This document shows, one piece after another, positions 17,905 through 25,349 of a DNA stretch of 53,798 bases (positions are counted from its first letter, which is position 1; each line of letters begins with the position of its first letter). A program made the translations under genes and the position numbers. The DNA is from Nonomuraea guangzhouensis (lineage in GTDB: Bacteria > Actinomycetota > Actinomycetes > Streptosporangiales > Streptosporangiaceae), in the NCBI RefSeq assembly GCF_019396345.1, contig NZ_JAHKRM010000054.1, positions 1 to 53,798 of the forward strand, read 5' to 3'. The notes below the pieces were generated by a model. That model ran no database searches. It had not been told where the DNA came from and saw only the letters and a program-made list of their open reading frames with translations.

Positions 17905-18375
17905 ATGTTGCTGCAATGCAGGCGAGTATATCTACGAGCTAGACATCCATTCGCTTTCATATTTCTCATAATCACATTATCCTCCTGCGGCTGGTTTCAC
18001 GAGACGCTAGAAGTTGACCCTACAGCTATAAACGATGCTCGCCAGATTGGCACAGTAGTCCTGCACGCCAAATCGGAATATACCTGGGAGAACAGTACGC
18101 AGATCGACGAGATTTTGGTCATGGACGTTGGGGCGTCAGACTCCAAGGAAGCCGAGATAGAAGCACACTCGCGCCTGATTCAGCAAGGATGGACTGAACT
18201 GAACGCCGAACAAGTGGAATCACGTAAAGGGAGACACGTAATTGTTTCGCTTGATTCATTGGATGGCCTGGAGGCATATGGCGCCACTCTGCAGGCCGAG
18301 ATAGAAAAGGCGGTCCAGGCAGCCTCAAAAGAGGCTGACACTCTGGTGATCGTGGATCTGGCTCCAATGGAGTAG
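17905..18375 (+). CDS. Small putative lipoprotein
   Basis: From ATG 17905 (GGAG 8 nt upstream) the protein is 156 aa. A basic N-terminus and hydrophobic stretch (FAFIFLIITLSSC) end in the lipobox LSSC, with Cys at about residue 28, so it should be lipidated and surface-attached. The remaining part is soluble, mixed alpha/beta, with no family I recognise. The base composition is lower in GC than its neighbours, which suggests separate acquisition. The frame is open further upstream to 17776, but those starts lack ribosome sites. Confidence 0.7.
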   Translation: MLLQCRRVYLRARHPFAFIFLIITLSSCGWFHETLEVDPTAINDARQIGTVVLHAKSEYTWENSTQIDEILVMDVGASDSKEAEIEAHSRLIQQGWTELNAEQVESRKGRHVIVSLDSLDGLEAYGATLQAEIEKAVQAASKEADTLVIVDLAPME

Positions 18376-18947
18376 AGCCAGGCTGACCAATTATCTGATT
18401 TCTGAGGCTGGATTGGCCTCCGCCTCCAACACTCGCCTCCTGATCACCTCGCACGCCGTCGACTCACCGCGTAGCGGCAGCGGGCCGGGGACGGAGTGTC
18501 AAGCTCGGCTTCGCGTGTACGTTCGCCGGTCGCCGTTCCTCGATCATGCATTGTCCTGCGGTCAGAGCCGGGCTTGATACGGAGGAGCCGGTCTGCTGGG
18601 CTTGCCTGAGTCGATGGTGTGCGAGGTGATCAGCCCCCAGCCACCCATCAACGTCAAGTTCCGTGTGGTGATCACCTCGGTGCCAGAGCGCTCCCGCCGG
18701 AGGCATGCTTTGACCTCATCGGCTCAGTCCGGGAGTCGACATCCCGCATGGTGCTAGTGGATGTTCTGCGCGCGGTTCTGCCCGCGTTCGATGGTGCGGC
18801 GGGGTGGCCGGGCGGGACCGGCCCGGAGAGGCCGCACGCCCGCCCGGACCGCCCGGCCGCCCGCCGCCCATCGGGCGGCGGCTTGAACCCGTATAGAAGG
18901 TTGTAACCACTCCCGAGTAGGTGGCCGCCGCCGTCGCTCGATCCGCG
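18376..18947. other. 572-bp region without a supported gene
   Basis: No frame here has both a start with a ribosome site and a recognisable product. A 9-bp hairpin, CCGCCGCCC (18861-18869) with GGGCGGCGG (18873-18881), could terminate the leftward RNA-ligase-like gene that ends at 18948. The region lies in the decayed element and may hold worn-out sequence. Confidence 0.4.
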
Positions 18948-19595
18948 CTATCGGGCTCTGAGGGGCACCGACGTGTGGATGTCCCAGCGGTAGACCCACT
19001 CGGGCTCCAGGACTCGGTTCTGCACGATCAACGCCACTCGATCGACGTTGACGTTCACTGCGTTGGCTTCGACCCTGCTGAGAGCGTCGATGTACGGCTG
19101 GGCCGGGCCTGGTGTGTTGAAGTAGGTCAGGCTCACGTGCGGGCGGAACCCCTTGACTTGCTCGGCCGCTGTTGACGCGTTCCCCGTGACATCGGCGATG
19201 CCGTTCCTGACCTCGCCCCAGAGCTGATGCAGTGGCTCTGCTGGTGTGGGAGCCAACACCACAGCCTCCCCGATGACCGTAGGCCGGCGAAAGCTCAGCT
19301 CGATAGGGGCAACTCCCCCCAGGCGTACGCCTACCGCCTTAGTTACCTGGTCAAGCAGTTCTTCAGGCACCTCGTCGACGAATCCCACCGATTGCACGGT
19401 GAGATGCAGCCACTGGGCCGGAATCGGGTTGTGCCCGCCGATCACCGAGAGGGCGCTTTGGTAGCGCTCCGCGAGCTGGTGCAGTTGTGGCGCGCACTCG
19501 AAGGTCAGGCGCCATGTGTAGATCAGGCGGCCCGGATGCCAGCCCTGTCGTGGCCACCAGTGCGAGCGAACCTCGTCGACGTTCTCGATGGCCAT
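18948..19595 (-). CDS. 2'-5' RNA ligase-like 2H phosphoesterase
   Basis: The protein has the two HxT/S motifs that define the 2H phosphoesterase superfamily: HLTVQ at about residues 63-67 and HVSLT at about 152-156. The length of 215 aa fits a single LigT/cyclic phosphodiesterase-like domain. Such enzymes act on 2',3'-cyclic or 2'-5' nucleotide ends; the substrate here is unknown. It lies 9 nt downstream of the truncated GntR gene, so the two were probably an operon. The frame ends at 18948 and the start is ATG at 19595. Confidence 0.8.
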   Translation of the reverse strand: MAIENVDEVRSHWWPRQGWHPGRLIYTWRLTFECAPQLHQLAERYQSALSVIGGHNPIPAQWLHLTVQSVGFVDEVPEELLDQVTKAVGVRLGGVAPIELSFRRPTVIGEAVVLAPTPAEPLHQLWGEVRNGIADVTGNASTAAEQVKGFRPHVSLTYFNTPGPAQPYIDALSRVEANAVNVNVDRVALIVQNRVLEPEWVYRWDIHTSVPLRAR

Positions 19596-19604
19596 CGACG
19601 TGCC

Positions 19605-19946
19605 TCAGATCTGGGAGGGAGCGTCGGGGACGTTCGGCTCTTGGTCGATCAGGTACTCATCGATGATGGCTACCCGGTCTGCCGGCCAGATCGACTCCGA
19701 CACCTCCAGGACCGTCTCATCTTCGGCTCGGGCGGTGTGGATGACGTGCATGACCTGACCGCCCTGCGGCAGGCCGAGGGTGACGGCCTCCTCTGGAGTA
19801 GCGCTGCGGGCGATCCACTGGTCGCGGGCGTGGTGGTATCGCTTGCCGCTCAGGTCCTCGATGCACAGGAAGAGCGCCTTGGGGACGACATCGCGTTCCT
19901 CCAGGGACGTCCCGCGTGCGATGTCGGCGGGGATGTAGTCGCCGAG
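19605..19946 (-). pseudogene. Truncated GntR-family regulator (UTRA domain only)
   Basis: The C-terminal half of a UTRA ligand-binding domain is readable: YIPADIARGTSLEE, then GLPQGGQVMHVIHTARAEDET and ESIWPADRVAIIDEYLID. The N-terminal DNA-binding domain and the start of UTRA are missing. Upstream of about 19940 the frame stays open but runs into the antisense of the rep fragment, so it is not GntR sequence. In pSAM2 the regulator KorSA is a GntR protein; this may be its equivalent. It shares its breakpoint with the truncated rep gene. Confidence 0.75.
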
Positions 19947-20630
19947 TACCAGGCTCGCGGTGTCGTCCACTTCCACGCCGTGATCCGGCTGGACAGCCGC
20001 ACCCTGGACAACACACCAGCCCCACCACCGATCTGGGCCACTGTCGTGCTGCTCGACGACGCGGTCCACTCCGCTGCTCGCGCCGTACACCTATCCGCGC
20101 CCGAGCTCGGCCAGCCCACCCGCGAACTCGTCTGGGGCGACCAGCTCGACGTCAAGCACATCGACACTGCCGACTCCGGCAACGACGACATGACTGAAGT
20201 GAAGGTCGCGGGCTACATCGCCAAGTACGCAACCAAGGCCGCCGAGTCCTCAGGCACCCTCGACCGGCCCGTGACCAGCGCCACCATCCTTCAACTCCAC
20301 CGCCTCGACATCGCCGACCACCCGGCCCGCCTCATCCGCACCGCCTGGAGGCTCGGCAACCCGATCACTCATCCCGACCTTGCCCACCTGCGCCTCCGCG
20401 ACTGGACCCACATGCTCGGCTTCCGGGGCCACTTCTCCACCAAGAGCCGCACCTACTCCACCACCCTCGGCGACCTACGCCAGGCCCGCATCGACTGGAC
20501 CCGCGCACGCCTGCCGTACGACCCGGAAGCCACCTTCGTCCTCGGCCACTGGCAGTACGCCGGACAGGGCTTCACACCCGGCGAATCCGCCTTGGTCGCC
20601 TCCTTCGCGCCGGAGGTCCGCCATGGCTGA
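19938..20630 (+). pseudogene. Truncated RepSA-like replication initiator (C-terminal half)
   Basis: The readable part begins at about VAEYQARGVVHFHAVIRLD and continues through VAGYIAKYATKAAE to FVLGHWQYAGQGFTPGESAL, the C-terminal half of the replication initiator of pSAM2-type elements. The N-terminal half is gone; upstream sequence belongs to the antisense of the GntR fragment. The open frame reaching back to 19227 is therefore accidental. The stop overlaps the xis start, preserving the normal rep-xis-int coupling. Confidence 0.8.
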
Positions 20631-20808
20631 TGACACCCAGCTCTACCGCGTACCTGACGCCATGCAGAAACTCCGGATGAGCCGCAGCGTGATCTACGAG
20701 CAGCTCCGGTCGGGCCGTCTCCGGTCGGTCAAGCAGGGCCGCTGCCGTCTGATCCCGGAGAGCGCCCTGGCCGAGTACATAGTTCTCTTGCAGCGGGAGG
20801 CGTCATGA
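20623..20808 (+). CDS. xis: Excisionase-like helix-turn-helix protein (element A Xis)
   Basis: This 61-aa protein has a MerR/excisionase-type winged HTH (YRVPDAMQKLRMSRSVIYEQLRS, then RLRSVKQGRCRLIPESALAEYI). It is the size and position of Xis in pSAM2-like elements, where it directs the integrase toward excision. The ATG at 20623 follows GGAGG, overlaps the end of rep by 8 nt, and its own stop overlaps the integrase start (ATGA). Confidence 0.85.
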   Translation: MADDTQLYRVPDAMQKLRMSRSVIYEQLRSGRLRSVKQGRCRLIPESALAEYIVLLQREAS

Positions 20809-21962
20809 CCAAGCGCCGCAGCCGCGGGACGGCGGCCTGCACTGGGACGAGGAGCGGCAACGCTGGATCGCCTCACTCACGGTTGGCTACACGCCTGCCG
20901 GGAAAGCGCATCGTCAAGAAGGCCAGCGGCAAGACCAAGACTGCCGCCAAGGACAAGCTCAAAGAGATCGTCCGAGACTACGAGGATGGCCTCGCCATCG
21001 CTCCCGGGGACTACACCGTCGAACGGGCCGTGAACGACTGGCTGACCTACGGCCTGAACGGTCGCGATCCACGGACTGTGGAGTCCTACGCGATCCTGTG
21101 CAGGAAGCACGTCATCCCTGCCCTGGGCAAGCGCAAGCTCCGTGACCTCAGTGCCGAGGACGTGGACAGGTGGCTGGCGGACAAGGCGAAGACGCTCAGC
21201 ACCCGTACTTTGCAGATCATCAGGTCTTGCCTGAATCGCGCTCTCAAGCGGGCGATGGCTCGCGACAAGGTCAAGCGGAACGTCGTGGAACTGTGTTCAG
21301 TCCCCGCAGGAAAGGCGGGGCGACCGTCGAAGGCGCTGACGTTCGCCCAGGCAGACGCTGTGCTCAAGGCTGCGACCGGAACAAGGCTGTACGCCTACGT
21401 GGTGGTGTCCCTGCTCACTGGCGCGCGTACGGAGGAACTCAGGGCTCTGACGTGGGATCACGTCGATCTGGAAGGAGATCCGAAAACCGTCCCTCCCGTG
21501 CCTCCGCATGTGGCGGTGTGGCGGTCGGTACGTGCGGACGGGGACACGAAGACGCGGAAGTCCCGGCGCACGCTCGCCCTGCCTCGGCGCTGTGTGGAGG
21601 TACTCCGGCAGCATCGGAACGACCAGCGCCGCGAACAGGACGGCTCCTCGGCCGCAGAAGGGTTGGCGTTCGCCTCATCGACCGGTACGGAGTTGGACGC
21701 CTCGAACGTTCGGCGTGCCTTCCGCATCGTCATCAGGGACGCCGAGGGCCTGAACCCCGCCGAGTGGACGCCACGCGAGCTGCGCCACAGCTTCGTCTCG
21801 CTGCTCTCGGACAACGGCATCCCGCTTGAGGAGATCTCCCGGCTCGTCGGACACAGCAGCACGGCCGTGACCGAGGCCGTCTACCGCAAGCAGATCAGGC
21901 CCGTCCTCCAGACCGGCGCCGTGGCAATGGACCACATCTTTGAGGGCGGCGCGGAGCCGTAG
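20805..21962 (+). CDS. int: Tyrosine-family integrase of element A, with compensated frameshift
   Basis: A phage-type tyrosine recombinase: SAM-like N-terminal domain (about residues 70-150) and catalytic domain with Arg in LLTGARTEEL, ELRHSF as box II, GHSSTAVT and the nucleophile Tyr in AVYRKQ. It would recombine the tRNA-Pro att sites. Residues about 9-33 are out of register: one G is missing after 20828 and one extra A lies at 20903-20905. Correcting both yields the expected arm-binding-domain sequence beginning DGGLHWDEER. The enzyme may still work or have altered arm-site binding. Start ATG overlaps the xis stop. Confidence 0.88.
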   Translation: MTKRRSRGTAACTGTRSGNAGSPHSRLATRLPGKRIVKKASGKTKTAAKDKLKEIVRDYEDGLAIAPGDYTVERAVNDWLTYGLNGRDPRTVESYAILCRKHVIPALGKRKLRDLSAEDVDRWLADKAKTLSTRTLQIIRSCLNRALKRAMARDKVKRNVVELCSVPAGKAGRPSKALTFAQADAVLKAATGTRLYAYVVVSLLTGARTEELRALTWDHVDLEGDPKTVPPVPPHVAVWRSVRADGDTKTRKSRRTLALPRRCVEVLRQHRNDQRREQDGSSAAEGLAFASSTGTELDASNVRRAFRIVIRDAEGLNPAEWTPRELRHSFVSLLSDNGIPLEEISRLVGHSSTAVTEAVYRKQIRPVLQTGAVAMDHIFEGGAEP

Positions 21963-21982
21963 TCACTCAGTTTGTCACGCAG

Positions 21983-22011
21983 AAGGCCACCTCCAAATCG
22001 GAGGTGGCCTT
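21983..22011. terminator. Bidirectional hairpin beside the middle att site
   Basis: AAGGCCACCTCC (21983-21994) pairs perfectly over 12 bp with 22000-22011, with a 5-nt loop. It lies between the element A integrase stop and the att block, at the same place as the tRNA-Pro terminators at 13256 and 51674. It can end both the int transcript and any transcript from a tRNA regenerated at this att site. Confidence 0.7.
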
Positions 22012-22018
22012 TGAGCTG

Positions 22019-22062
22019 GTCGGGGCGACAGGATTTGAACCTGCGACTTCTTGCTCCCAAAG
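22019..22062 (-). repeat. Middle attachment site, 44-bp tRNA-Pro 3' fragment
   Basis: Identical over 44 bp to 13292-13335 and 51721-51764. It is the right end of element A and the left end of element B. It has no tRNA 5' part. Its presence shows that two elements are integrated in tandem at one tRNA gene. Confidence 0.93.
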
Positions 22063-22293
22063 GGGATGACGAGTGTCCAAGGCGTCTATGTCGTCCGTAC
22101 GGTGCTGGTCAGGGCCTTGCTTTGTCCATCCCATCCACGCCATAACCCGCTATCCGGGCGGGTCTGTGAGACGCCTGTGAGATGCGCCACCGCTCCAATG
22201 CCACTCTGGGCGGGTGCGGGGCGGTGAGACCGCCAAGTGCCGTAGCTGGTGGGCTCTCCCGAGTGGTGGACGGAGCTGCCTCGAGAGATTACC

Positions 22294-22313
22294 TTGTCTG
22301 GGTAAGTGGACAA
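22294..22313. promoter_or_regulatory. Operator copy 1 (TTGTCT-N8-GGACAA)
   Basis: A 20-bp inverted repeat with one mismatch from the perfect copies at 22609 and 22650. It ends exactly at the ribosome-binding site of the gene at 22325, so a bound repressor would block that gene. Confidence 0.6.
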
Positions 22314-22324
22314 AGGAGTGTGTG

Positions 22325-22558
22325 GTGATCCGTTACGTCGGGGTAGGCGTGATCGCGAAGTGGTTCGACGTGTCGCCCGGGACGGTGACGAAGTGGCAGT
22401 CGCGGTATGCGGAGTCGCATCCGACGCCGGCGCATGATGCCGAGATTGAGCCGGACGGGACGAAGGGCTGGCTTCCGGAGCGTGAGGCGGAGTGGCGAAC
22501 GTGGGCGGACGGGCGTCCGGGGCGGGGTGCTGGAGGGGGTCGCCCGCCAAGGGCGTAG
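22325..22558 (+). CDS. Small helix-turn-helix protein
   Basis: From GTG 22325 the protein is 77 aa. The segment VGVIAKWFDVSPGTVTKWQSRY is a clear helix-turn-helix resembling those that bind one DNA half-site; a Trp-rich tail and a Gly/Arg/Pro-rich end follow. AAAGGAG lies 6 nt before the start. It is the first gene of element B and is preceded by an operator, so it may be an autoregulator of that operator family. An intrinsic terminator follows. Confidence 0.7.
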   Translation: MIRYVGVGVIAKWFDVSPGTVTKWQSRYAESHPTPAHDAEIEPDGTKGWLPEREAEWRTWADGRPGRGAGGGRPPRA

Positions 22559-22576
22559 ACGCCGTTTTGTGATCGT

Positions 22577-22608
22577 GGGGCTTGTCGTCGAGACAAGCCC
22601 CATTTTCT
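22577..22608 (+). terminator. Intrinsic terminator after the small HTH gene
   Basis: GGGGCTTGTC (22577-22586) pairs perfectly with GACAAGCCCC (22592-22601) and is followed by ATTTTCTTT. Stem, loop and T tract make it a classic intrinsic terminator, 18 nt after the stop. Confidence 0.85.
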
Positions 22609-22628
22609 TTGTCCGCGATGCTGGACAA
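22609..22628. promoter_or_regulatory. Operator copy 2 (TTGTCC-N8-GGACAA)
   Basis: A perfect 6-8-6 inverted repeat. Its right arm overlaps a -35-like TGGACA (22622-22627), which with a 17-bp spacer and TAACGT (22645-22650) makes a good promoter for the gene at 22688. Operator and promoter are interleaved. Confidence 0.7.
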
Positions 22629-22650
22629 GGTTCCTAGGGAGCATTAACGT
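22622..22650 (+). promoter_or_regulatory. Promoter of the HTH-SWIM gene
   Basis: TGGACA (22622-22627), 17-bp spacer, TAACGT (22645-22650). The -35 lies in operator copy 2 and the -10 abuts operator copy 3. Confidence 0.6.
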
Positions 22651-22669
22651 TGTCCGTGATGACGGACAA
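22650..22669. promoter_or_regulatory. Operator copy 3 (TTGTCCGT-N4-ACGGACAA)
   Basis: The most symmetric copy: 8-bp arms around GATG. It starts 41 bp after copy 2, almost exactly four helical turns, which suits cooperative binding on one DNA face. It covers the likely transcription start of the gene at 22688. Confidence 0.7.
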
Positions 22670-22687
22670 TGTTTCAGGGGGACACCA

Positions 22688-23047
22688 GTGACCGCCACCC
22701 TCACCACCCGCGAGATCGCCCAGGCCCGCCGCGTCTCCCTCAGCACCGCTCAGCGTTGGGCCCGAACCGGCAAGCTCGACGCCATCAAGGTCGGTGGGCG
22801 GTGGGTCATCACCAGTTCCGCCGACCTGACCGCCTTCAAGCCCGTCCAGGTGGACAAGGCACGCGAGCTGATCGAGCAGGGCGGCATCGTGCCGACCAGC
22901 CGGACCGCCCTGTTCCTGGCGGTCAGCACAGACGGCAGCGCCAACTACCTGGTCGACCAGGCCGAGCACTCCTGCACCTGCAAGGCCGGCGCGCGCGGCA
23001 TCCCCTGCTACCACCTGGCCGCCGCCGACATCATCGTTGCCGCGTAA
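22688..23047 (+). CDS. HTH protein fused to a SWIM-type zinc finger
   Basis: The first about 55 residues are an excisionase/MerR-like winged HTH (TTREIAQARRVSLSTAQRWARTG, then KVGGRWVITSSADL). The C-terminus carries CTC-x8-C-x-H (CTCKAGARGIPCYH, about residues 99-112), the pattern of a SWIM zinc finger, known for DNA or protein binding. GTG start with AGGGGGA upstream. Three operator copies precede this gene and its neighbour, so it is tightly regulated and may itself be the regulator. Confidence 0.75.
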   Translation: MTATLTTREIAQARRVSLSTAQRWARTGKLDAIKVGGRWVITSSADLTAFKPVQVDKARELIEQGGIVPTSRTALFLAVSTDGSANYLVDQAEHSCTCKAGARGIPCYHLAAADIIVAA

Positions 23048-23057
23048 GGGAGGACAC

Positions 23058-23150
23058 GTGGACCCCGAAAGCCTGCTCTACGACCTGTGGCAGCCGATCA
23101 CCGATCCCGTCGAGCGGATGCTGTGGCACGACGAACAGGACGACGAGTAA
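23058..23150 (+). CDS. 30-aa small protein
   Basis: GTG at 23058 is preceded by GGGAGGA at good spacing and opens a 31-codon frame to TAA at 23148-23150. The peptide is acidic with three Trp or Tyr-rich turns (LLYDLWQPITDPVERMLW) and ends in QDDE. It lies 10 nt after the HTH-SWIM gene, so it is probably in the same operon. No family is recognised. Confidence 0.5.
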   Translation: MDPESLLYDLWQPITDPVERMLWHDEQDDE

Positions 23151-23190
23151 CCAGGCAGACCATCACTTCGGCATCTCCCGAAGCGATAGC

Positions 23191-23224
23191 GGGCGGGCCA
23201 GGTGCGTCAACACCTGACCCGCCC
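23191..23224 (+). promoter_or_regulatory. Leader hairpin copy 1
   Basis: GGGCGGG-C-CAGGTG (23191-23204) pairs with CACCTG-A-CCCGCCC (23211-23224) around CGTCAA. A near-copy with the same distance to an AGGAGGAGACC ribosome site lies at 27616-27647. It sits 35 nt before the start of the next gene, so it may act as an attenuator or mRNA-binding site. Confidence 0.55.
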
Positions 23225-23258
23225 TTGGCCCCAACCTGATCTAAGCAGGAGGAGACCC

Positions 23259-23468
23259 ATGGGCAGTATGCCCGAGCCCACTGTCCGCGTCCCGGCGGGG
23301 ACGCTCATCGACCTCATGGAGTCCCTGAGCGGCGCCGTCGACGCGCTGGCCAAGGTATCCAGTGCGATCGACACCATGATGCCCGACCAGGGCCGGCGCC
23401 CCGCCAGCGCGTCGGCACCGGTCGTCGACCTGACCGCGTACCGCCGGACCCGTGGGGGTGCGGCGTGA
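23259..23468 (+). CDS. 69-aa protein of unknown function
   Basis: ATG at 23259 follows AGGAGGAGACCC. The first half is an amphipathic helix (AGTLIDLMESLSGAVDALAKVSSAIDTMM), the rest a flexible tail. The stop overlaps the next start (GTGA), so it is coupled to the gene at 23465. No family recognised. Confidence 0.6.
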   Translation: MGSMPEPTVRVPAGTLIDLMESLSGAVDALAKVSSAIDTMMPDQGRRPASASAPVVDLTAYRRTRGGAA

Positions 23469-23827
23469 GAGGCCATCCAAAGCTGCCGTCCTGCCCGTCG
23501 TGGTGCCGCGATGGCCACGAGACGCAGACGAGCCGACACTTCCGAAACGTCGACCTCGTGAATGGGCCGCCGTTCTCATCCGTCACCGTCGAGGTGAACA
23601 TCCTGGCCGACGGCGACGGCGAGCCGTACGTACGTGTCGGCATCCACGACGAGCAGGCGCACCTAGTCAGTGACGACCCGTTCGACACCAGCAGCTTCCA
23701 CAGGCTCGACATGAAGACGGCCGCGGCATTCGGATTCGCGATCGTCCACCTCGACCCGCGCGGCGTGCGCGAGGTCGGGAAGCTCCTCACCGAGGCTGTC
23801 CAGATCGTGAGCGAGACGAACCAATGA
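23465..23827 (+). CDS. DUF6907-like protein
   Basis: The 120-aa product begins with CPSWCRDGHE, a Cys/His motif that marks DUF6907-type proteins common on Streptomyces elements, followed by a beta-rich region (VNILADGDGEPYVRVGI) and a C-terminal helix beginning DPRGVREVGKLLTEAVQIV. Function unknown; the CxxxCxxxH cluster could bind zinc. GTG start overlaps the preceding stop. A longer relative with two such motifs is encoded at 27683. Confidence 0.65.
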   Translation: MRGHPKLPSCPSWCRDGHETQTSRHFRNVDLVNGPPFSSVTVEVNILADGDGEPYVRVGIHDEQAHLVSDDPFDTSSFHRLDMKTAAAFGFAIVHLDPRGVREVGKLLTEAVQIVSETNQ

Positions 23828-23863
23828 GCGCCACCGCAACGGTCTGAACGCATCCTCGCCCCG

Positions 23864-23901
23864 AACCGTCGTCGCCCTTCCTTAGGGCGGCGGCGGTTCT
23901 T
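23864..23901 (+). terminator. Strong hairpin ending the 22688-23827 operon
   Basis: AACCGTCGTCGCCC (23864-23877) pairs with GGGCGGCGGCGGTT (23885-23898) around a 7-nt loop, one G-U pair included, followed by CTTT. Confidence 0.75.
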
Positions 23902-23995
23902 TGACGCTTAGCCCTCAACGTTTACGGTCCGCAACCGATCCAACACGACGCCGCGAATATATCCCGGTGCCTAGTAAGCGTCTGTACCGGTAGAG

Positions 23996-24153
23996 AGTCG
24001 TGACAGTCGTGAGGACGCCTACTTCTGCCCACATTGCCGCAGGTCAGCGCCAGCCCGCAAGATCGAAACAGCTCACGACTCCTGTTTTGAGAGTCGTGAT
24101 TGGGCGCTCAAGAGTCGTGATTTCGCGGCTCAGAGTCGTGAGCAGAGTCGTGA
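23996..24153. repeat. Cluster of seven AGTCGTGA octamers (iteron-like)
   Basis: The octamer AGTCGTGA occurs on the plus strand at 23996, 24005, 24092, 24113, 24134 and 24146 and inverted (TCACGACT) at 24073. Three neighbouring copies are spaced exactly 21 bp, two helical turns; the rest are 9 and 12 bp apart. The surrounding 418 bp (23828-24245) hold no gene apart from the terminator. Clustered short repeats of this sort serve as replication iterons, as transfer (clt) sites of TraB translocases, or as operators. Confidence 0.85.
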
Positions 24154-24272
24154 GCAACGGTCCAACTGCCTCATCTGGCGCCGGACATCCCGACCATCGG
24201 AACCGCCGAGTGTCGCTCGGTAGCCGGTTGTGACCTTGTGGCGTCGTGGCGGCTTCGGCGCCCGCTGCTTCT

Positions 24273-25271
24273 ATGGAGATCGTGCGCCTTCTACGGAGAG
24301 CCCTTGCCGCAGTCACCCTTACTACCGCTGCCGCCGGCATCGCCAGCGCCGCCTACCAGACATGGGGATCACAGCGGGACCGGCGCCGCTACCCGCCGCC
24401 CGGCCGGATGGTCGACATCGGCGGCCGGCGCATCCACCTGTGGGAAGCCGGCGAGGGGTCTCCCACGGTGGTGATCGTGCCTGCACTCGGCGAGCCCTGC
24501 CTCGACTTCGCCCCCCTCTTGCCCGACCTGGCCAGCGAGACGGCGACGGTCGTGTTCGACCGGGCCGGGCTCGGCTGGAGCGACCCGGCATGGTCGCCGA
24601 TGGCGCACGTCGACGCCGCCGGCGACCTGCACACCGCGCTACACCGAGCAGGCATCGAGCCGCCGTACATCCTGGCTGGCCACTCGATGGGCGGCTGGGT
24701 TCTCCGTCTGTTCGCCTCCGCCTACCCCGACGAGGTGGCCGGGATGGTGTTCATCGACTCCAGCCACCCGGACCAGGCCGACCGGATACGCGGCTATCAC
24801 TGGCGGACGCTCAAGTACGCGATGATGCGCCGCTCCAAGTGGTACGGCGTGCGCCGGCTGCTGGTAGATCTGGGGGTGGCGTCGTCGCCGTCGTACGACG
24901 GGCCGGCTGAGTATGCAGACGCGCGGGTCGCGCTGGAGTTCGGCGACCGGCAGCGGCGCACCTCGTGGTGGGAGCTCGCGCTGCGCGTGCAGATCGGTGC
25001 CGCCGTCAGCAGGAGAGCAGGGACGCTCGGAGACATCCCGGTGACGGTGCTGACGTGCAGCGAGGACAACCCAGATGCGACGACGGAGAAGGAACGGGCG
25101 TACGCTCGCTGGCACTTCGGAGTCTGGTACCCGCTTCAGGCGGACCTGGCGTCACTCTCCACGGACTCGAAGCACATCGTGGCCGAGAACGCCGGCCACT
25201 ACATACACCACGACCAGCCGGAACTGGTGGTGGACGCGATCCTCGACTTGGTTCGGCGCACTCGGACGTGA
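24273..25271 (+). CDS. Membrane-anchored alpha/beta hydrolase
   Basis: An N-terminal membrane anchor (about residues 8-28) precedes an alpha/beta hydrolase fold. The nucleophile elbow is GHSMGG (Ser at about residue 139), and the catalytic His lies in NAGHYIHHDQPE near the C-terminus; the acid is probably Asp or Glu in TCSEDNPD. The substrate cannot be told. The frame is open to GTG 24246, but neither start has a ribosome site; ATG 24273 gives the better anchor. It follows the octamer cluster and is element B cargo. Confidence 0.8.
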   Translation: MEIVRLLRRALAAVTLTTAAAGIASAAYQTWGSQRDRRRYPPPGRMVDIGGRRIHLWEAGEGSPTVVIVPALGEPCLDFAPLLPDLASETATVVFDRAGLGWSDPAWSPMAHVDAAGDLHTALHRAGIEPPYILAGHSMGGWVLRLFASAYPDEVAGMVFIDSSHPDQADRIRGYHWRTLKYAMMRRSKWYGVRRLLVDLGVASSPSYDGPAEYADARVALEFGDRQRRTSWWELALRVQIGAAVSRRAGTLGDIPVTVLTCSEDNPDATTEKERAYARWHFGVWYPLQADLASLSTDSKHIVAENAGHYIHHDQPELVVDAILDLVRRTRT

Positions 25272-25349
25272 TCGCCGGTGTTGCTTCCGACCGTCCCCGC
25301 GCTGAACATAGAGCGCGACTGCCGCGGTCCAGACGCTTGGAGGCCCCAA

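Larger units (their letters stand above)
13336..22062. mobile_element. Element A: decayed pSAM2-like AICE (8.7 kb)
   Basis: The segment is bounded by two copies of the 44-bp att block. At its right end it carries the overlapping rep-xis-int arrangement typical of actinomycete integrative and conjugative elements such as pSAM2, which also uses a tRNA-Pro gene. The rep gene and a divergent GntR gene are both truncated at one junction near 19940 and no transfer translocase remains, so the element probably cannot replicate or conjugate alone. The integrase has a compensated frameshift. The left half holds cargo: an XRE/DUF5753 and DUF6879 cluster, a pentapeptide-repeat protein and a lipoprotein. 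Confidence 0.85.

Noticed and set aside
18619..18906. A 95-aa plus-strand gene
   Set aside because: Composition is driven by a GC-rich hairpin; no ribosome site or family.
19227..20630. A single 467-aa plus-strand gene
   Set aside because: Its first half is antisense to the RNA-ligase-like and GntR fragments; only the part from about 19938 matches a replication initiator.
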